Position numbers and translations under genes: made by a program | NCBI GenBank assembly: GCA_030848925.1 | Contig: JANFFA010000001.1 | Location: forward strand, 124,001-188,000 | DNA from: Rhodalgimonas zhirmunskyi | Lineage (GTDB): Bacteria > Pseudomonadota > Alphaproteobacteria > Rhodobacterales > Rhodobacteraceae | Reading direction: 5' to 3' | DNA: 64,000 bases | Notes under the pieces: generated by a model | The model's input: only the letters and a program-made list of their open reading frames with translations | Databases searched by the model: none | What the model was told of the DNA's origin: nothing | Shown here: in pieces, positions 1 to 8,604 of the stretch | Numbering within the stretch: the first letter of the stretch is position 1 | How the letters are laid out: each line of letters opens with the position of its first letter

Positions 1-456
1 GATCACCTCGGCGCCATGCGCGCGGGCGGCTTCGAACGGGTCATCGGCATGGATGTTGGCCGGGCCGAGGTATTGCGACAGGGCCACGGCGGGGATGCGT
101 TGCAACGCGCCTTCCATGGCGCCGCCCAGCGTGCCGGAATAAAGCGCGTTCTCGGCCGAGTTGTTGCCGCGGTTGACGCCCGACAGGATCAGGTCGGGAC
201 GTTCGTCCATGACGTAGTGCAGGCCCGCCATGACGCAATCGGCCGGGCTGCCTTCGGCGGCGTAGCGCCGCTCGCCCATCTGAGAGAGCATCATCGGGTG
301 GGTATAGCTGATCGCATGGCCAACGCCGGATTGCTCGAACGCGGGGGCGACGACCCAGACCTCGCCCTTGGGACCGGCCAGCTCGGTGGCGATCTCTTCG
401 AGGACCTGAAGGCCGGGGGCGTTGATGCCATCGTCATTGGTGATCAGAATTCGCAT
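1..456 (-). CDS. surE: 5'/3'-nucleotidase SurE, C-terminus cut by window edge
   Basis: The visible 152 codons begin [15 protein letters not shown], the hallmark N-terminus of SurE, in which the paired Asp residues bind the divalent metal. A second family block, [18 protein letters not shown], follows at about residues 92-109. SurE is a cytosolic nucleoside-monophosphate phosphatase of about 250-260 residues, so roughly 100 C-terminal residues lie beyond position 1. The start at 456 is fixed by the invariant [10 protein letters not shown] beginning, with a purine-rich GGGGCGAC just upstream. The upstream leader holds a 12-bp tandem repeat (listed separately). Identification is firm; only completeness is unknown. 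Confidence 0.95.
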   Translation of the reverse strand, partial: MRILITNDDGINAPGLQVLEEIATELAGPKGEVWVVAPAFEQSGVGHAISYTHPMMLSQMGERRYAAEGSPADCVMAGLHYVMDERPDLILSGVNRGNNSAENALYSGTLGGAMEGALQRIPAVALSQYLGPANIHADDPFEAARAHGAEVI

Positions 457-496
457 GAAAGTCGCCCCGTTTTCTCTCAGTGATACGCCCGGTTGA

Positions 497-544
497 TGGC
501 CCCGTCTGTGGCCCGGTCTCTGGCCCCGTCTGTGGCCCTTCGGG
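497..544. repeat. 12-bp tandem repeat in the surE leader
   Basis: On the plus strand the unit TGGCCCCGTCTG is repeated at 497-508, 509-520 (TGGCCCGGTCTC) and 521-532 (exact), with a decayed fourth copy from 533. It lies about 40-90 bp upstream of the surE start, in the 294-bp gap to the next gene, which otherwise shows no gene. GGCCC-rich short tandem repeats also occur before purC and purQ. The function is unknown. Confidence 0.7.
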
Positions 545-750
545 GCCGCCTTGCAACAGAGCCGGACACAGGCCCTTGGTTCGTTCTATAGCGTTGCGCG
601 GCCACGATAAACCAGCCCAAAGGCGACGCGCGAGGGGTCACAGGGGCGCGGGGGGCGAAAAATGTGGCCAAATCTCTTCACCGGAGGGAACCGACAGGCA
701 AAACCCGGCGAAACGCGGCGCTTTGACGGGGGCGCGCCGCGCGGCGCGGT

Positions 751-1404
751 TCAGGCGATTTCGCCGATACTGGCCAGCAGGCGGCGCGCCTCGTCAGCGG
801 GATGGGCCAGCGCGGCGCGGTTTTCACCGGGGTGGAACTTGCCGCGATGCGACGTCGCCATCGGTTCGGGGGTAAGGATATGCACGCGCGGCCCGCTTTT
901 GGTGTTCTCGGCGGCCCAAGAGCGCGCCAGCGCGATCTGTGCGGCCTTGGTCGCGCCGTAGGCGCCGTGGAACTTAGCACCCAGCGGCGCGGGGTCGTCG
1001 AAAAACAGCGCGCGGCCGTCATCGCCCAGAAGCGGGGTGACATAGGCGATCAGCGTGCCGGTGGCGGTGGTGTTCACGGCGACGGATTTTTCCCACGCCT
1101 TGGCATCGATATGGGGCACCGGTGACAGCGGCACGGTGTGGATCGCGGTATGCGCCCAGAGATCCACCGCGCCCCAGCGATCATGGATGCCGCGGCAAAG
1201 CTGTGCCATCGCGTCGGGATTCGAGACATCCATCGGCGCCAGCGTGGCGCTGCCGCCCTTGGCCTGTATCCGGTCGTCCAGCTCTTCGAGCGCGCCGGTG
1301 GTGCGCGCCACGGCGACGATGTGATGGGTGTCGGCCAGTGCCTCGGCCAGACCTGCGCCAAGCCCGCGAGAGGCCCCGGTGATGAGTGCGATCTTCTTTT
1401 CCAT
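751..1404 (-). CDS. Short-chain dehydrogenase/reductase-like protein with degenerate active site
   Basis: The 217-residue protein has the SDR dinucleotide-binding motif TGASRGLG at residues 9-16 and the catalytic YxxxK as Y149-K153 (YGATK). Two other family signatures are altered. The NNAG motif after beta-4 reads AHTA (84-87), and the position 13 residues before the Tyr, normally the catalytic Ser, is Asp136. It may therefore bind NAD(P) without normal SDR catalysis, or use a changed mechanism; this is inference. The start at 1404 places the glycine-rich loop at the usual position; an upstream GTG-type extension to 1440 is possible but unneeded. The substrate cannot be told. Confidence 0.8.
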   Translation of the reverse strand: MEKKIALITGASRGLGAGLAEALADTHHIVAVARTTGALEELDDRIQAKGGSATLAPMDVSNPDAMAQLCRGIHDRWGAVDLWAHTAIHTVPLSPVPHIDAKAWEKSVAVNTTATGTLIAYVTPLLGDDGRALFFDDPAPLGAKFHGAYGATKAAQIALARSWAAENTKSGPRVHILTPEPMATSHRGKFHPGENRAALAHPADEARRLLASIGEIA

Positions 1405-1475
1405 GGGGGCGGGTTTGCTGCGAGTTGCGCCGCGCGTCAAGCCCTGCCTGCATCGCGCGGGGCGGCTGCGCCGCT

Positions 1476-1757
1476 TTATCGCGGCGCGGTCAGGACGGTG
1501 GTGCGCCCTCCGTGGGCGATGATCACCGATCCCGCGTCAATCGCGGCGATTTCACCACCGGCGACGGGGTCGCCCTTGTTGACCCGGATCACATCACCCG
1601 AGGGCAAGCGCAACAGCGCGCCGGGGGCGGATTCGCTTCCAAAGGTGCCAAGAAGGATGGTTTTGCGCAGGTTCAGCCGCGCCTCTGTGGTGGCGATTTC
1701 CGCCGCCTTGAGCTGTTCGGGGGTGGCCCCGGTATCGTTGGTGTCCGACTGTGCCAT
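1476..1757 (-). CDS. Small protein resembling the GspC/PilP periplasmic (HR) domain
   Basis: This is a 93-residue protein. After a polar N-terminus it has a beta-rich segment (LLGTFGSESAPGALLRLPSG, then VIRVNKGD) followed by GGEIAAIDAGSVII. The arrangement of LxGT, an ALLRLPxG turn, VxxGD, and IxxI...V resembles the homology region of type II secretion GspC and pilus PilP proteins, which contacts the secretin. No membrane segment or other secretion gene is near. The start at 1757 gives the only plausible ATG; the reading frame is open to 1799. The assignment to the GspC/PilP fold is by pattern only. Confidence 0.65.
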   Translation of the reverse strand: MAQSDTNDTGATPEQLKAAEIATTEARLNLRKTILLGTFGSESAPGALLRLPSGDVIRVNKGDPVAGGEIAAIDAGSVIIAHGGRTTVLTAPR

Positions 1758-1882
1758 ATGGGATGTTCGCTTCGCGTGTTCAGATCGTGAAGCGCGCACA
1801 TATGGCTTGTTTTATTGGGGCGAAAGGGGGGTCACGCAGGCGTGTCGGGCGATGCGCGGAAGGCCGCGCAGCTGCCCTGTGG

Positions 1883-3343
1883 TCACTCGGCGGCTTTCAG
1901 CTCAAAACCCTTTTTGATCATGTCCGAAGGCTCGACCGGGTATTCACCCGAGAAACAGGCATCGCAATATTGCGGACAGCTGTTCGAGCGCCCCTCGGCT
2001 TCGCCCACCGCGCGGTAGAGCCCGTCGAGCGAGATGAACTTGAGGCTGTCGACATTGAGATGCTCGCGCATTTCGTCTTCGCTCATGGTGGCGGCGAGAA
2101 GTTTTTCGCGCTGGGGCGTGTCGACGCCGTAAAAGCAGGGCCATGCCGTGGGCGGGGAGGCAATGCGGAAGTGCACTTCCGCCGCGCCCGCATCAAGGAT
2201 CATTTCCTTGATCTTGCGGCTGGTGGTGCCGCGCACGACCGAGTCGTCGACCAGGATCACCCGCTTGCCCCGGATCAAGGCGCGGTTGACGTTGAGCTTG
2301 AGGCGCACACCCATGTTGCGGATCTGTTCGGTCGGCTCAATAAAGGTCCGGCCCATGTATTGATTGCGGATGATGCCCATGCCGAAGGGGATGCCCGATT
2401 CATGGGCAAAGCCGATCGCCGCCGGGGTGCCGCTGTCGGGCACGGGGCAGACGAGATCGGCATCCACCGGCGCTTCGCGGGCCAGTTCAACGCCAATCTG
2501 CCGACGGGTTTCATAGACCGAGCGGCCGCCGATGATGCTGTCGGGGCGCGAGAAATAGACATGCTCGAATATACAAAAGCGCGAGGATTTGCGCCGGAAC
2601 GGGAAGCTGGATTCGACCCCCTCGTCCGAGATCACGACCATTTCGCCCGGTTCGATTTCGCGCACGAAGTCGGCGCCGATGATGTCGAGGGCGCAGGTTT
2701 CCGAGCTGAGCACGTAGCCATCGCCGATCTTGCCCATCACAAGCGGGCGCACGCCAAGTGCATCGCGCACACCGATGAGTTCAGAGCGGGTCATGGCGAC
2801 GATGGAGAACGCGCCTTCGACCCGGCGCAGCGCGTCTTCCATCCGCTCGGGGATGTTGCGCTGAAGCGAGCGGGCCATCAGGTGGATGATGCATTCGCTG
2901 TCGGATGAGCTTTGAAAGATCGAGCCGCGCTCGATCAATTCGCGGCGCAGCGCGTCGGCGTTGGTGATGTTGCCGTTATGCGCAATCGCCGCGCCGCCCA
3001 TCGAAAACTCACCGAAGAAGGGCTGCACATCGCGGATGGCGGCCCCTTTGGAGCCGGCGGTGGAATAGCGCACATGGCCGATGGCCAGCGGGCCGGGCAG
3101 CGTTTCCATCAGGCTTTGCTTGGTGAAGTTGTCGCGCACGTAGCCGAACCGGCGGACCGAATTGAAGCCCTCGTCGGGATGGTGGCTGACGATCCCGCCT
3201 GCCTCTTGGCCGCGGTGTTGCAGGGCGTGCAGGCCGAGGGCCACGAAATTCGCCGCATCGGTCACACCGATGACACCGAACACCCCGCATTCTTCGCGCA
3301 GCTTGTCGTCGTCGAACGGGTGGGCCGGTGGGAATTGGGGCAT
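1883..3343 (-). CDS. purF: Amidophosphoribosyltransferase (first step of de novo purine synthesis)
   Basis: The enzyme transfers ammonia from glutamine to PRPP to give phosphoribosylamine. The glutaminase nucleophile is the Cys of REECGVFGV, residue 19 from the chosen start. This implies a short propeptide that must be removed, as in the Bacillus-type enzymes. The PRPP-binding loop VILVDDSVVRGTTS is present in the C-terminal half. Conserved N-terminal Ntn-hydrolase blocks include HVRYSTAG and AHNGNI. The length of 486 residues is normal. The frame is open up to an ATG at 3400, so a 19-residue longer form cannot be excluded. No strong ribosome binding site marks either start. Confidence 0.96.
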   Translation of the reverse strand: MPQFPPAHPFDDDKLREECGVFGVIGVTDAANFVALGLHALQHRGQEAGGIVSHHPDEGFNSVRRFGYVRDNFTKQSLMETLPGPLAIGHVRYSTAGSKGAAIRDVQPFFGEFSMGGAAIAHNGNITNADALRRELIERGSIFQSSSDSECIIHLMARSLQRNIPERMEDALRRVEGAFSIVAMTRSELIGVRDALGVRPLVMGKIGDGYVLSSETCALDIIGADFVREIEPGEMVVISDEGVESSFPFRRKSSRFCIFEHVYFSRPDSIIGGRSVYETRRQIGVELAREAPVDADLVCPVPDSGTPAAIGFAHESGIPFGMGIIRNQYMGRTFIEPTEQIRNMGVRLKLNVNRALIRGKRVILVDDSVVRGTTSRKIKEMILDAGAAEVHFRIASPPTAWPCFYGVDTPQREKLLAATMSEDEMREHLNVDSLKFISLDGLYRAVGEAEGRSNSCPQYCDACFSGEYPVEPSDMIKKGFELKAAE

Positions 3344-3514
3344 TGTTTGATCTGGCTTGGGGAGGGACAAGGCGAGCAGCTCCATATCCGTCTTTGGCAT
3401 GTGCCCAGTCTTAAGGGCTTGGTCGGCTCATGTCACGAAACGATCACAAAGGAAAGCCTCGAGCCGTGTTTTATGCGGGAGGTGCCCGGGTTTTGCCCGG
3501 GTTCTGCTGTTGGC

Positions 3515-4069
3515 TTACTCGGCGCAGACGCCGACCAGCTCTTCGTATTGGCGGGTGATCCAGCCCAGTGCCTGTTCGGGATCACGCTCTTCGATCGAGC
3601 CGGTGAAGCGGCTGAACACGCGGTGCGAGCGGCTGTCGTCGATCATCTGGATGTCCTGGCTGGTGATTACGGTTTCGTAGACGAAGAACGCCACCGCCAC
3701 CAGAAGGATGCCGCGCAGCACGCCGAACAGGAAGCCAAGCCCCTGATCGATGCCGCCAAGGGCCGAGCGTTGCACCAGCGAGGAAAACAGCGGCGTGAAC
3801 AGCGAGGCCACGACCAGCGTGACGGCGAACACGGCCGCAAAGGCCCCGATCATCGACAATTCGCACGAATCCGACAGGAACCCGCCCAGTCCGGGGATTT
3901 CCTTGACCAGCGGTTGCGCCTGCGGGGCAAAGATGAAGGCGAGGATCGCAGCGATGATCCACCCGGCGATGGCCAGCGATTCCCGCACGATGCCGCGTGA
4001 ATAGGCCAGCAGGGCCGAAACGACGATGATCAGCGCCACGACGCCGTCGATGATGGTAAAGCCTTCCAT
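3515..4069 (-). CDS. cvpA: CvpA family membrane protein
   Basis: This 184-residue protein has about four hydrophobic segments near residues 8-25, 29-48, 72-95 and 108-130, and a hydrophilic C-terminus. That is the CvpA layout. CvpA homologues are inner-membrane proteins named for colicin V production and linked to envelope robustness and to purF by gene order. Here cvpA is directly upstream of purF in transcription order (171-bp gap), the classic neighbourhood. The start at 4069 is preferred over an in-frame GTG at 4075 because AAAGGGTG lies five bases before it. Confidence 0.9.
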   Translation of the reverse strand: MEGFTIIDGVVALIIVVSALLAYSRGIVRESLAIAGWIIAAILAFIFAPQAQPLVKEIPGLGGFLSDSCELSMIGAFAAVFAVTLVVASLFTPLFSSLVQRSALGGIDQGLGFLFGVLRGILLVAVAFFVYETVITSQDIQMIDDSRSHRVFSRFTGSIEERDPEQALGWITRQYEELVGVCAE

Positions 4070-4099
4070 GATCACCCTTTTCTGCTGGCCTTGCCCGGA

Positions 4100-5464
4100 T
4101 TATCCGGCGCCGAAGACCTCTCCCACGAATGCGGTCAGATCGCCCATACGGGTCAGCTTGATACCGCGCGCCGCTGGCGCTTTGCCGCCCGAGGGCGTGA
4201 TGGCTGTGCAAAAACCAAGTTTTTGCGCCTCTTTCAACCTGTTTTCCGTCTGGCTGACCGCACGTAGCGCGCCAGAGAGGCTGATTTCCCCGAAAACAAC
4301 CGTATCTTTGGGCAGCGCCGCATCCTCGCGCGCGGACAAAAGCGCGGCGGCCACGGCCAGATCGGCCGCCGGTTCGCTGACCTTCATGCCGCCCGCGACG
4401 TTGAGATAGACATCGAGCCCGGCAAAGGGGATGCCACAGCGCGCCTCGAGCACGGCAAGGATCATCGCCAGCCGTCCGCCATCCCAGCCCACCACGGTGC
4501 GGCGTGGCTGGCTGTGCGGCGAGGGCGAGACCAGCGCCTGAAACTCGACCAACACGGGGCGGGTGCCCTCGATCCCGGCGAACACGACCGAGCCGGGCGA
4601 CGGTTCGCCGCGCTCCGACAGGAACAGGGCCGAGGGGTTCAGCACCTCGGACAGGCCCGCGCCGGTCATCTCGAACACGCCGATTTCGTCGGCAGGGCCG
4701 AAGCGGTTTTTCACGGCGCGCAGAATGCGGAACTGATGGCCGCGCTCGCCCTCGAAATAAAGCACGGTATCGACCATGTGTTCGACAACCCGTGGGCCGG
4801 CGATCTGGCCATCCTTGGTGACATGACCGACCAGCACGACGGCAGTGCCGCGCCTCTTGGCGAAGGTGGTCAATTCATGCGCGGCGGCGCGCACCTGCGC
4901 GACCGAGCCGGGCGAACTGGCTACATTGTCGGCCCACATCGTCTGGATCGAATCGATGATGGCGAGGTCGGGTTTTTCCGCCTCAAGCGTGGCGAGGATG
5001 TCGCGCAGGTTGGTTTCGGTGGCCAGCTTCACGGGGGCATCGCCAAGGCCAAGCCGACGGGCGCGCATGCGCACCTGTGCGCTGGCCTCTTCGCCGGAAA
5101 CGTAGATTGTTTTCAACCCCTTGCGCGCGAAAGCTGCGGCACCTTGCAACAGCAGTGTCGATTTGCCGATGCCCGGATCGCCGCCCACCAGCGTGGCCGA
5201 AGCGGGCACGAGTCCCCCGCCCAAGACGCGGTCAAGCTCTCCCAAGCCACTGATCGTGCGCTGGGGCGGGTCTTCCTGCGTGCCCAGATCGCCCAGCGGG
5301 ATCGTGCGCCCGCCGGCCGTGCCCACCGATTTCGAGGCCGGGCCGGTGTTGAGCGGGGCCTCTTCGACGATGGTGTTCCACTCGCCACAGGTATCACAGC
5401 GGCCCGACCACTTGGTGTGGCGGGCGTTGCAGGCGGTGCAGATGAATTGGGGGGTCTTGGCCAT
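4100..5464 (-). CDS. radA: DNA repair and recombination protein RadA
   Basis: This is a 454-residue RadA/Sms. An N-terminal zinc finger (CTACNARHTKWSGRCDTCG, residues 8-26) is followed by a RecA-like ATPase with Walker A GGDPGIGKST, the RadA-specific motif KNRFG, and a C-terminal Lon-protease-like domain. RadA is a hexameric helicase that drives branch migration of recombination intermediates. The start at 5464 begins MAKTPQF directly before the zinc finger. It lies 30 bp upstream of cvpA on the same strand and may be cotranscribed with cvpA-purF. Confidence 0.97.
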   Translation of the reverse strand: MAKTPQFICTACNARHTKWSGRCDTCGEWNTIVEEAPLNTGPASKSVGTAGGRTIPLGDLGTQEDPPQRTISGLGELDRVLGGGLVPASATLVGGDPGIGKSTLLLQGAAAFARKGLKTIYVSGEEASAQVRMRARRLGLGDAPVKLATETNLRDILATLEAEKPDLAIIDSIQTMWADNVASSPGSVAQVRAAAHELTTFAKRRGTAVVLVGHVTKDGQIAGPRVVEHMVDTVLYFEGERGHQFRILRAVKNRFGPADEIGVFEMTGAGLSEVLNPSALFLSERGEPSPGSVVFAGIEGTRPVLVEFQALVSPSPHSQPRRTVVGWDGGRLAMILAVLEARCGIPFAGLDVYLNVAGGMKVSEPAADLAVAAALLSAREDAALPKDTVVFGEISLSGALRAVSQTENRLKEAQKLGFCTAITPSGGKAPAARGIKLTRMGDLTAFVGEVFGAG

Positions 5465-5550
5465 GAAATGCGTTTGCCCGACGCGCGGGCCATGGTCAAA
5501 CATGAAATCCGCGTCGGCCCGGAAATGCGCCGCTTCGGGCGCGGCGCGGG

Positions 5551-6321
5551 CTATTCGGCGGCGCGGGGCAGGTCGATCACCCGGCGCGGTGCGCCGATGG
5601 TTTCGCTGCCGGTTTCGGGGCCGATTTCGGGCAGGACGACGAACAATTCGTCGCGCAGGCGCTCAAGCTGTGCGGCGGCGACGCTCTCTTCGAGTTCGAC
5701 CTGTGTCAGCCAGTGTTTCAATTCGGAATGCAGCGCCTTGGCCTCGTCCAGACGCTGGTTGAAGCGTTCGACCTCTTGCTGGCGCTGTTGCAGGAAGCCG
5801 CGGGCGCGCTCGACATTCTCGCGCGAATAGGTCTGGGCCAGATCGCGGGAAATATAGCTCATCGCGGCGGCGGTTTCGAGGATCTCGGGCTCCATCCCCG
5901 ACAGGTCGGGATGATCGCGCAGGTATTCGAGCCGCTCACGCATGGAATCGAATTCCGAGCTGAGCTGGAAGGTGGAGGAGCGGTCGGCGGCATGAGCATG
6001 GTGATAGGCGCGGGCCACGTCCTCGACCCCCATGCGGAACGAGCGGTGCGAGTCTTCGAGCCGCTGAATGCGCCGGTTGGTGGGCAAGTAGAAGGCAAGG
6101 ATGAGGGCCAGCCCGGTGACGCCAATCTGCGCCCACATACCCGCGTTTTCAACGGGTTGACCGCCGAAGTTCACCTGGAGATCGGGCCAGGGCCAGACCC
6201 CGGCGAAGGCAAGGCCGCAAGCCAGCACAAGAAAGGCCGCAAGCCCGGCGATCAGCCAATAGGACAAACGTTGCAACAGGTACTGGACGAGCTGTAACCA
6301 GCTCTGAACATGGGTTGTCAT
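5551..6321 (-). CDS. Membrane-anchored coiled-coil protein of unknown function
   Basis: I do not recognise a named family. The 256-residue protein has two N-terminal membrane segments (about residues 20-42 and 62-79). A long, charged, helical cytoplasmic region rich in Glu, Gln and Arg follows, with coiled-coil character around residues 165-235, and then a short Pro/Gly tail. The start at 6321 has a G-run (GGGGGG) about five bases upstream. It is encoded 86 bp upstream of radA on the same strand. The architecture suggests a structural or scaffold role at the membrane, but nothing in the sequence fixes one. Confidence 0.7.
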   Translation of the reverse strand: MTTHVQSWLQLVQYLLQRLSYWLIAGLAAFLVLACGLAFAGVWPWPDLQVNFGGQPVENAGMWAQIGVTGLALILAFYLPTNRRIQRLEDSHRSFRMGVEDVARAYHHAHAADRSSTFQLSSEFDSMRERLEYLRDHPDLSGMEPEILETAAAMSYISRDLAQTYSRENVERARGFLQQRQQEVERFNQRLDEAKALHSELKHWLTQVELEESVAAAQLERLRDELFVVLPEIGPETGSETIGAPRRVIDLPRAAE

Positions 6322-6449
6322 GACATCCCCCCACGGAAGTCGGACAGAGAAACGATAAGCGGGATTATGCCTAATGAAACGAAAATAGCTATGAAAAAAG
6401 CGGTGTAACTGCCCGGATTGCTTGGGGAAACCGCCGTGATTGTTTCCAG

Positions 6450-6902
6450 TCAGGCGACAATCGGGTCCGTTTTCAGTCTCCGTTCCGTCAGGAAGGAGAT
6501 CGCCAGAGACGCAAGGATGCAGGCGGTGAAAAGATAGAGGCCCCAGGCGACCTCGATCTTGCCGATGCCGATGCCCTTGGCGACGGTGATGTAAAGCGCG
6601 ATCAGGAAGATATCGGCCATGGCGAGCTTTCCCAAACCATGCAGCACCGGCAGCACCTTGGGTGAGAGCAGGTCGAAATGCACCAGCGCGAGGCCCATCG
6701 TCTTCATGTAAGGCGCGAACAGGGCAAAGAACGTGACCAGAAGGGCAAGGAAGACATCCGTGCCCCAAAGGCTTTGCAGGCCGGAAATCACGCTGATCTC
6801 GTCCAGTGAAAACAGCGGCAGGCCAAGGCCCGCGCGCATCAGGGGCGCGAACCACGCCAGCGGAAACAGCACGAGCAGCGAGAGGTTGATGAGGCGCAGC
6901 AT
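6450..6902 (-). CDS. PqiA-like (paraquat-inducible protein A domain) membrane protein
   Basis: The 150-residue protein has four predicted membrane helices (about residues 4-24, 45-66, 92-112 and 120-140). It contains the pattern of one PqiA domain: an N-terminal helix followed by LFSLDEISVISG, GTDVFLALLVTFFALFAPYMK, and LGKLAMADIFLIALYI. PqiA-family proteins belong to envelope lipid-transport systems of the Pqi/Let type. It lies 81 bp downstream of mlaF on the same strand, which fits a lipid-trafficking role. Classical PqiA has two such domains; this is a one-domain form without the cysteine clusters. Confidence 0.85.
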   Translation of the reverse strand: MLRLINLSLLVLFPLAWFAPLMRAGLGLPLFSLDEISVISGLQSLWGTDVFLALLVTFFALFAPYMKTMGLALVHFDLLSPKVLPVLHGLGKLAMADIFLIALYITVAKGIGIGKIEVAWGLYLFTACILASLAISFLTERRLKTDPIVA

Positions 6903-6983
6903 GGGGCACCCTCCGGGTGTCGCTCTGGGGTTGGGTCAGGGAGTATCTAGGCGCTGCGTCGGGAGGAGGCAACGGCCGTGGGG

Positions 6984-7730
6984 TCAGCGCACCGCTTCGA
7001 TCGGGCCTTCGGCGCGACCGTGAATGAACTGATCGAGGTAGGGGTCGCCGCTGTCGTCCAGTCGGCTGACCGGGCCGGTCCACTTGATCACGCCGTCATG
7101 CAGCATGGCAACGTTGTCGGCGATGGCGCGCACGCTGCTCATGTCATGGGTGATGGTCATGGCGGTGGCGCCCATCTCGGTCACGATTTCGCGGATCAAC
7201 TCGTTGATGACACCAGCCATGATCGGATCGAGGCCGGTGGTCGGTTCGTCAAAGAAGATGATTTCAGGCTCGGCCGCGATGGCGCGGGCAAGGCCGACGC
7301 GCTTTTGCATGCCGCCCGAAAGCTCGGCCGGGAACAGGTCGGCGGTTTCGGGGGTAAGACCGACGCGGCGGAGTTTCTCGATCGCGATCTCGCGCGCCTC
7401 GGCCTTGGGGCGTTTGAGCGCGCCGCGCAACAGGCGGAAGGCGACGTTCTGCCAGACGGGCAGGGAATCAAACAGCGCGCCGCCCTGAAACAACATGCCG
7501 AAGCGGGCGAGGAAGGCATCGCGGTCGCCGGTGTTCACGTCGTTGCCGTCAACCGTGATCTGGCCGCTGTCGGGGCGGACAAGGCCAAGGACGCATTTCA
7601 GCGTGACCGATTTGCCGGTGCCCGAACCGCCGATGATGACCATCGAGGTGCCCTTGGGGATGGAGAGGTCGACGCCGCGCAGGACATGCTTGGAGCCGAA
7701 GGATTTGTGAACGTCGGTAAGCTCGATCAT
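6984..7730 (-). CDS. mlaF: ABC transporter ATPase, MlaF type (phospholipid transport)
   Basis: This is a 248-residue ATPase subunit with Walker A GGSGTGKS, signature LSGGMQKR, Walker B IIFFDEPTTGLDP and the switch His in ITHDM. The signature with Gln-Lys after Met and the overall length match the MlaF group, which powers an inner-membrane MlaE permease moving phospholipids or sterol-like lipids between membranes. The partner permease is next door at 7810-8604. No MlaD (MCE) gene is in the window, so the substrate-binding component must be elsewhere. Confidence 0.92.
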   Translation of the reverse strand: MIELTDVHKSFGSKHVLRGVDLSIPKGTSMVIIGGSGTGKSVTLKCVLGLVRPDSGQITVDGNDVNTGDRDAFLARFGMLFQGGALFDSLPVWQNVAFRLLRGALKRPKAEAREIAIEKLRRVGLTPETADLFPAELSGGMQKRVGLARAIAAEPEIIFFDEPTTGLDPIMAGVINELIREIVTEMGATAMTITHDMSSVRAIADNVAMLHDGVIKWTGPVSRLDDSGDPYLDQFIHGRAEGPIEAVR

Positions 7731-7753
7731 GGGGTTGGGCGCCTGTAGGCAAG

Positions 7754-7800
7754 ACCCGGGGCGCGGCCCCGGACCCCGGAGTATTTCGGGAAAAATGAAA
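7754..7800 (+). repeat. Dispersed intergenic repeat, copy 1
   Basis: A GC-rich inverted repeat (CCCGGGGCGCGGCCCCGG) is followed by the conserved tail GAGTATTTCGGGAAAAATGAAA. The same composite element (a G/C palindrome, then xxTATTT, a G-rich step, and ATGAA) is found at about 13.7, 24.0, 32.4 and 38.5 kb. This copy fills most of the 79-bp gap between mlaE and mlaF. Confidence 0.7.
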
Positions 7801-7809
7801 GGAACGGCG

Positions 7810-8604
7810 TCATGCGGTGAAGAACAATTCGGTCAGGACGTAGTTGGCCGCGAGGATCAGCACCGAGGCGGCGACCACGGCCGATTTCGTAGCGCGGCCC
7901 ACGCCCTGTGCGCCACGGCCCGAGTTCATGCCGTAATAGCAGCCCATGGTGGCGACGATAAAGCCGAAGGCGGCGCCCTTGATCAGGCCCGAGACCACAT
8001 CCCATGTTTCGAGGAAGTCGATGGTGTTCTTGAGATAGACGGCGGCGTTGAAATCGAGCCGGCTGACGCCGACGGCCCAGCCGCCCATGATGCCGATGGC
8101 ATCGCCCACGCCCACCAGCACCGGCACCGCCAGCGTGGCGGCAAGGACACGTGGCAAGGTGAGGTATTTCATCGGGTTGGTCGAGAGGGTGACCAGCGCG
8201 TCGATCTGCTCGGTCACTTTCATCGTGCCGATTTCGGCGGCGATGGAGGAGGCGACGCGCGCCGCGACCATGAGGCCGCCAAGCACCGGGCCGAGTTCAC
8301 GCGCCATGCCGATGGCGACGATCGAGGGCACCACGGATTCGGCGTTGAACCGCGCGCCGCCTGCGTAGATCTGAAGCGCCAGCGCGCCGCCTGTGAACAG
8401 CGCGGTAAGGCCCACGACGGGCAGCGACAGCCAGCCGATCTGCACCAATGCATGCAGGAATTCGCGCGCGTAGAACGGCGGGCGGAACAGGTGGCTGACA
8501 GTTTCGCCCGCAAAGCGCGACACGCGGCCGATCATCGCCAGCGTGCCCAGCACCGAACGCCCGACCGCCGCAAGCGGCGTGGCGGGGGAAAGCGCGCGGC
8601 TCAT
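7810..8604 (-). CDS. mlaE: MlaE-family ABC transporter permease
   Basis: The 264-residue integral membrane protein has the MlaE core: [19 protein letters not shown], then [22 protein letters not shown] text ([19 protein letters not shown]) and [16 protein letters not shown], which is the cytoplasmic coupling helix for MlaF. It forms the permease homodimer of a lipid-trafficking ABC transporter. Its ATG overlaps the stop of alr by four bases (ATGA), so the two genes are translationally coupled. mlaF follows after a 79-bp gap holding a dispersed repeat. Confidence 0.92.
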   Translation of the reverse strand: MSRALSPATPLAAVGRSVLGTLAMIGRVSRFAGETVSHLFRPPFYAREFLHALVQIGWLSLPVVGLTALFTGGALALQIYAGGARFNAESVVPSIVAIGMARELGPVLGGLMVAARVASSIAAEIGTMKVTEQIDALVTLSTNPMKYLTLPRVLAATLAVPVLVGVGDAIGIMGGWAVGVSRLDFNAAVYLKNTIDFLETWDVVSGLIKGAAFGFIVATMGCYYGMNSGRGAQGVGRATKSAVVAASVLILAANYVLTELFFTA

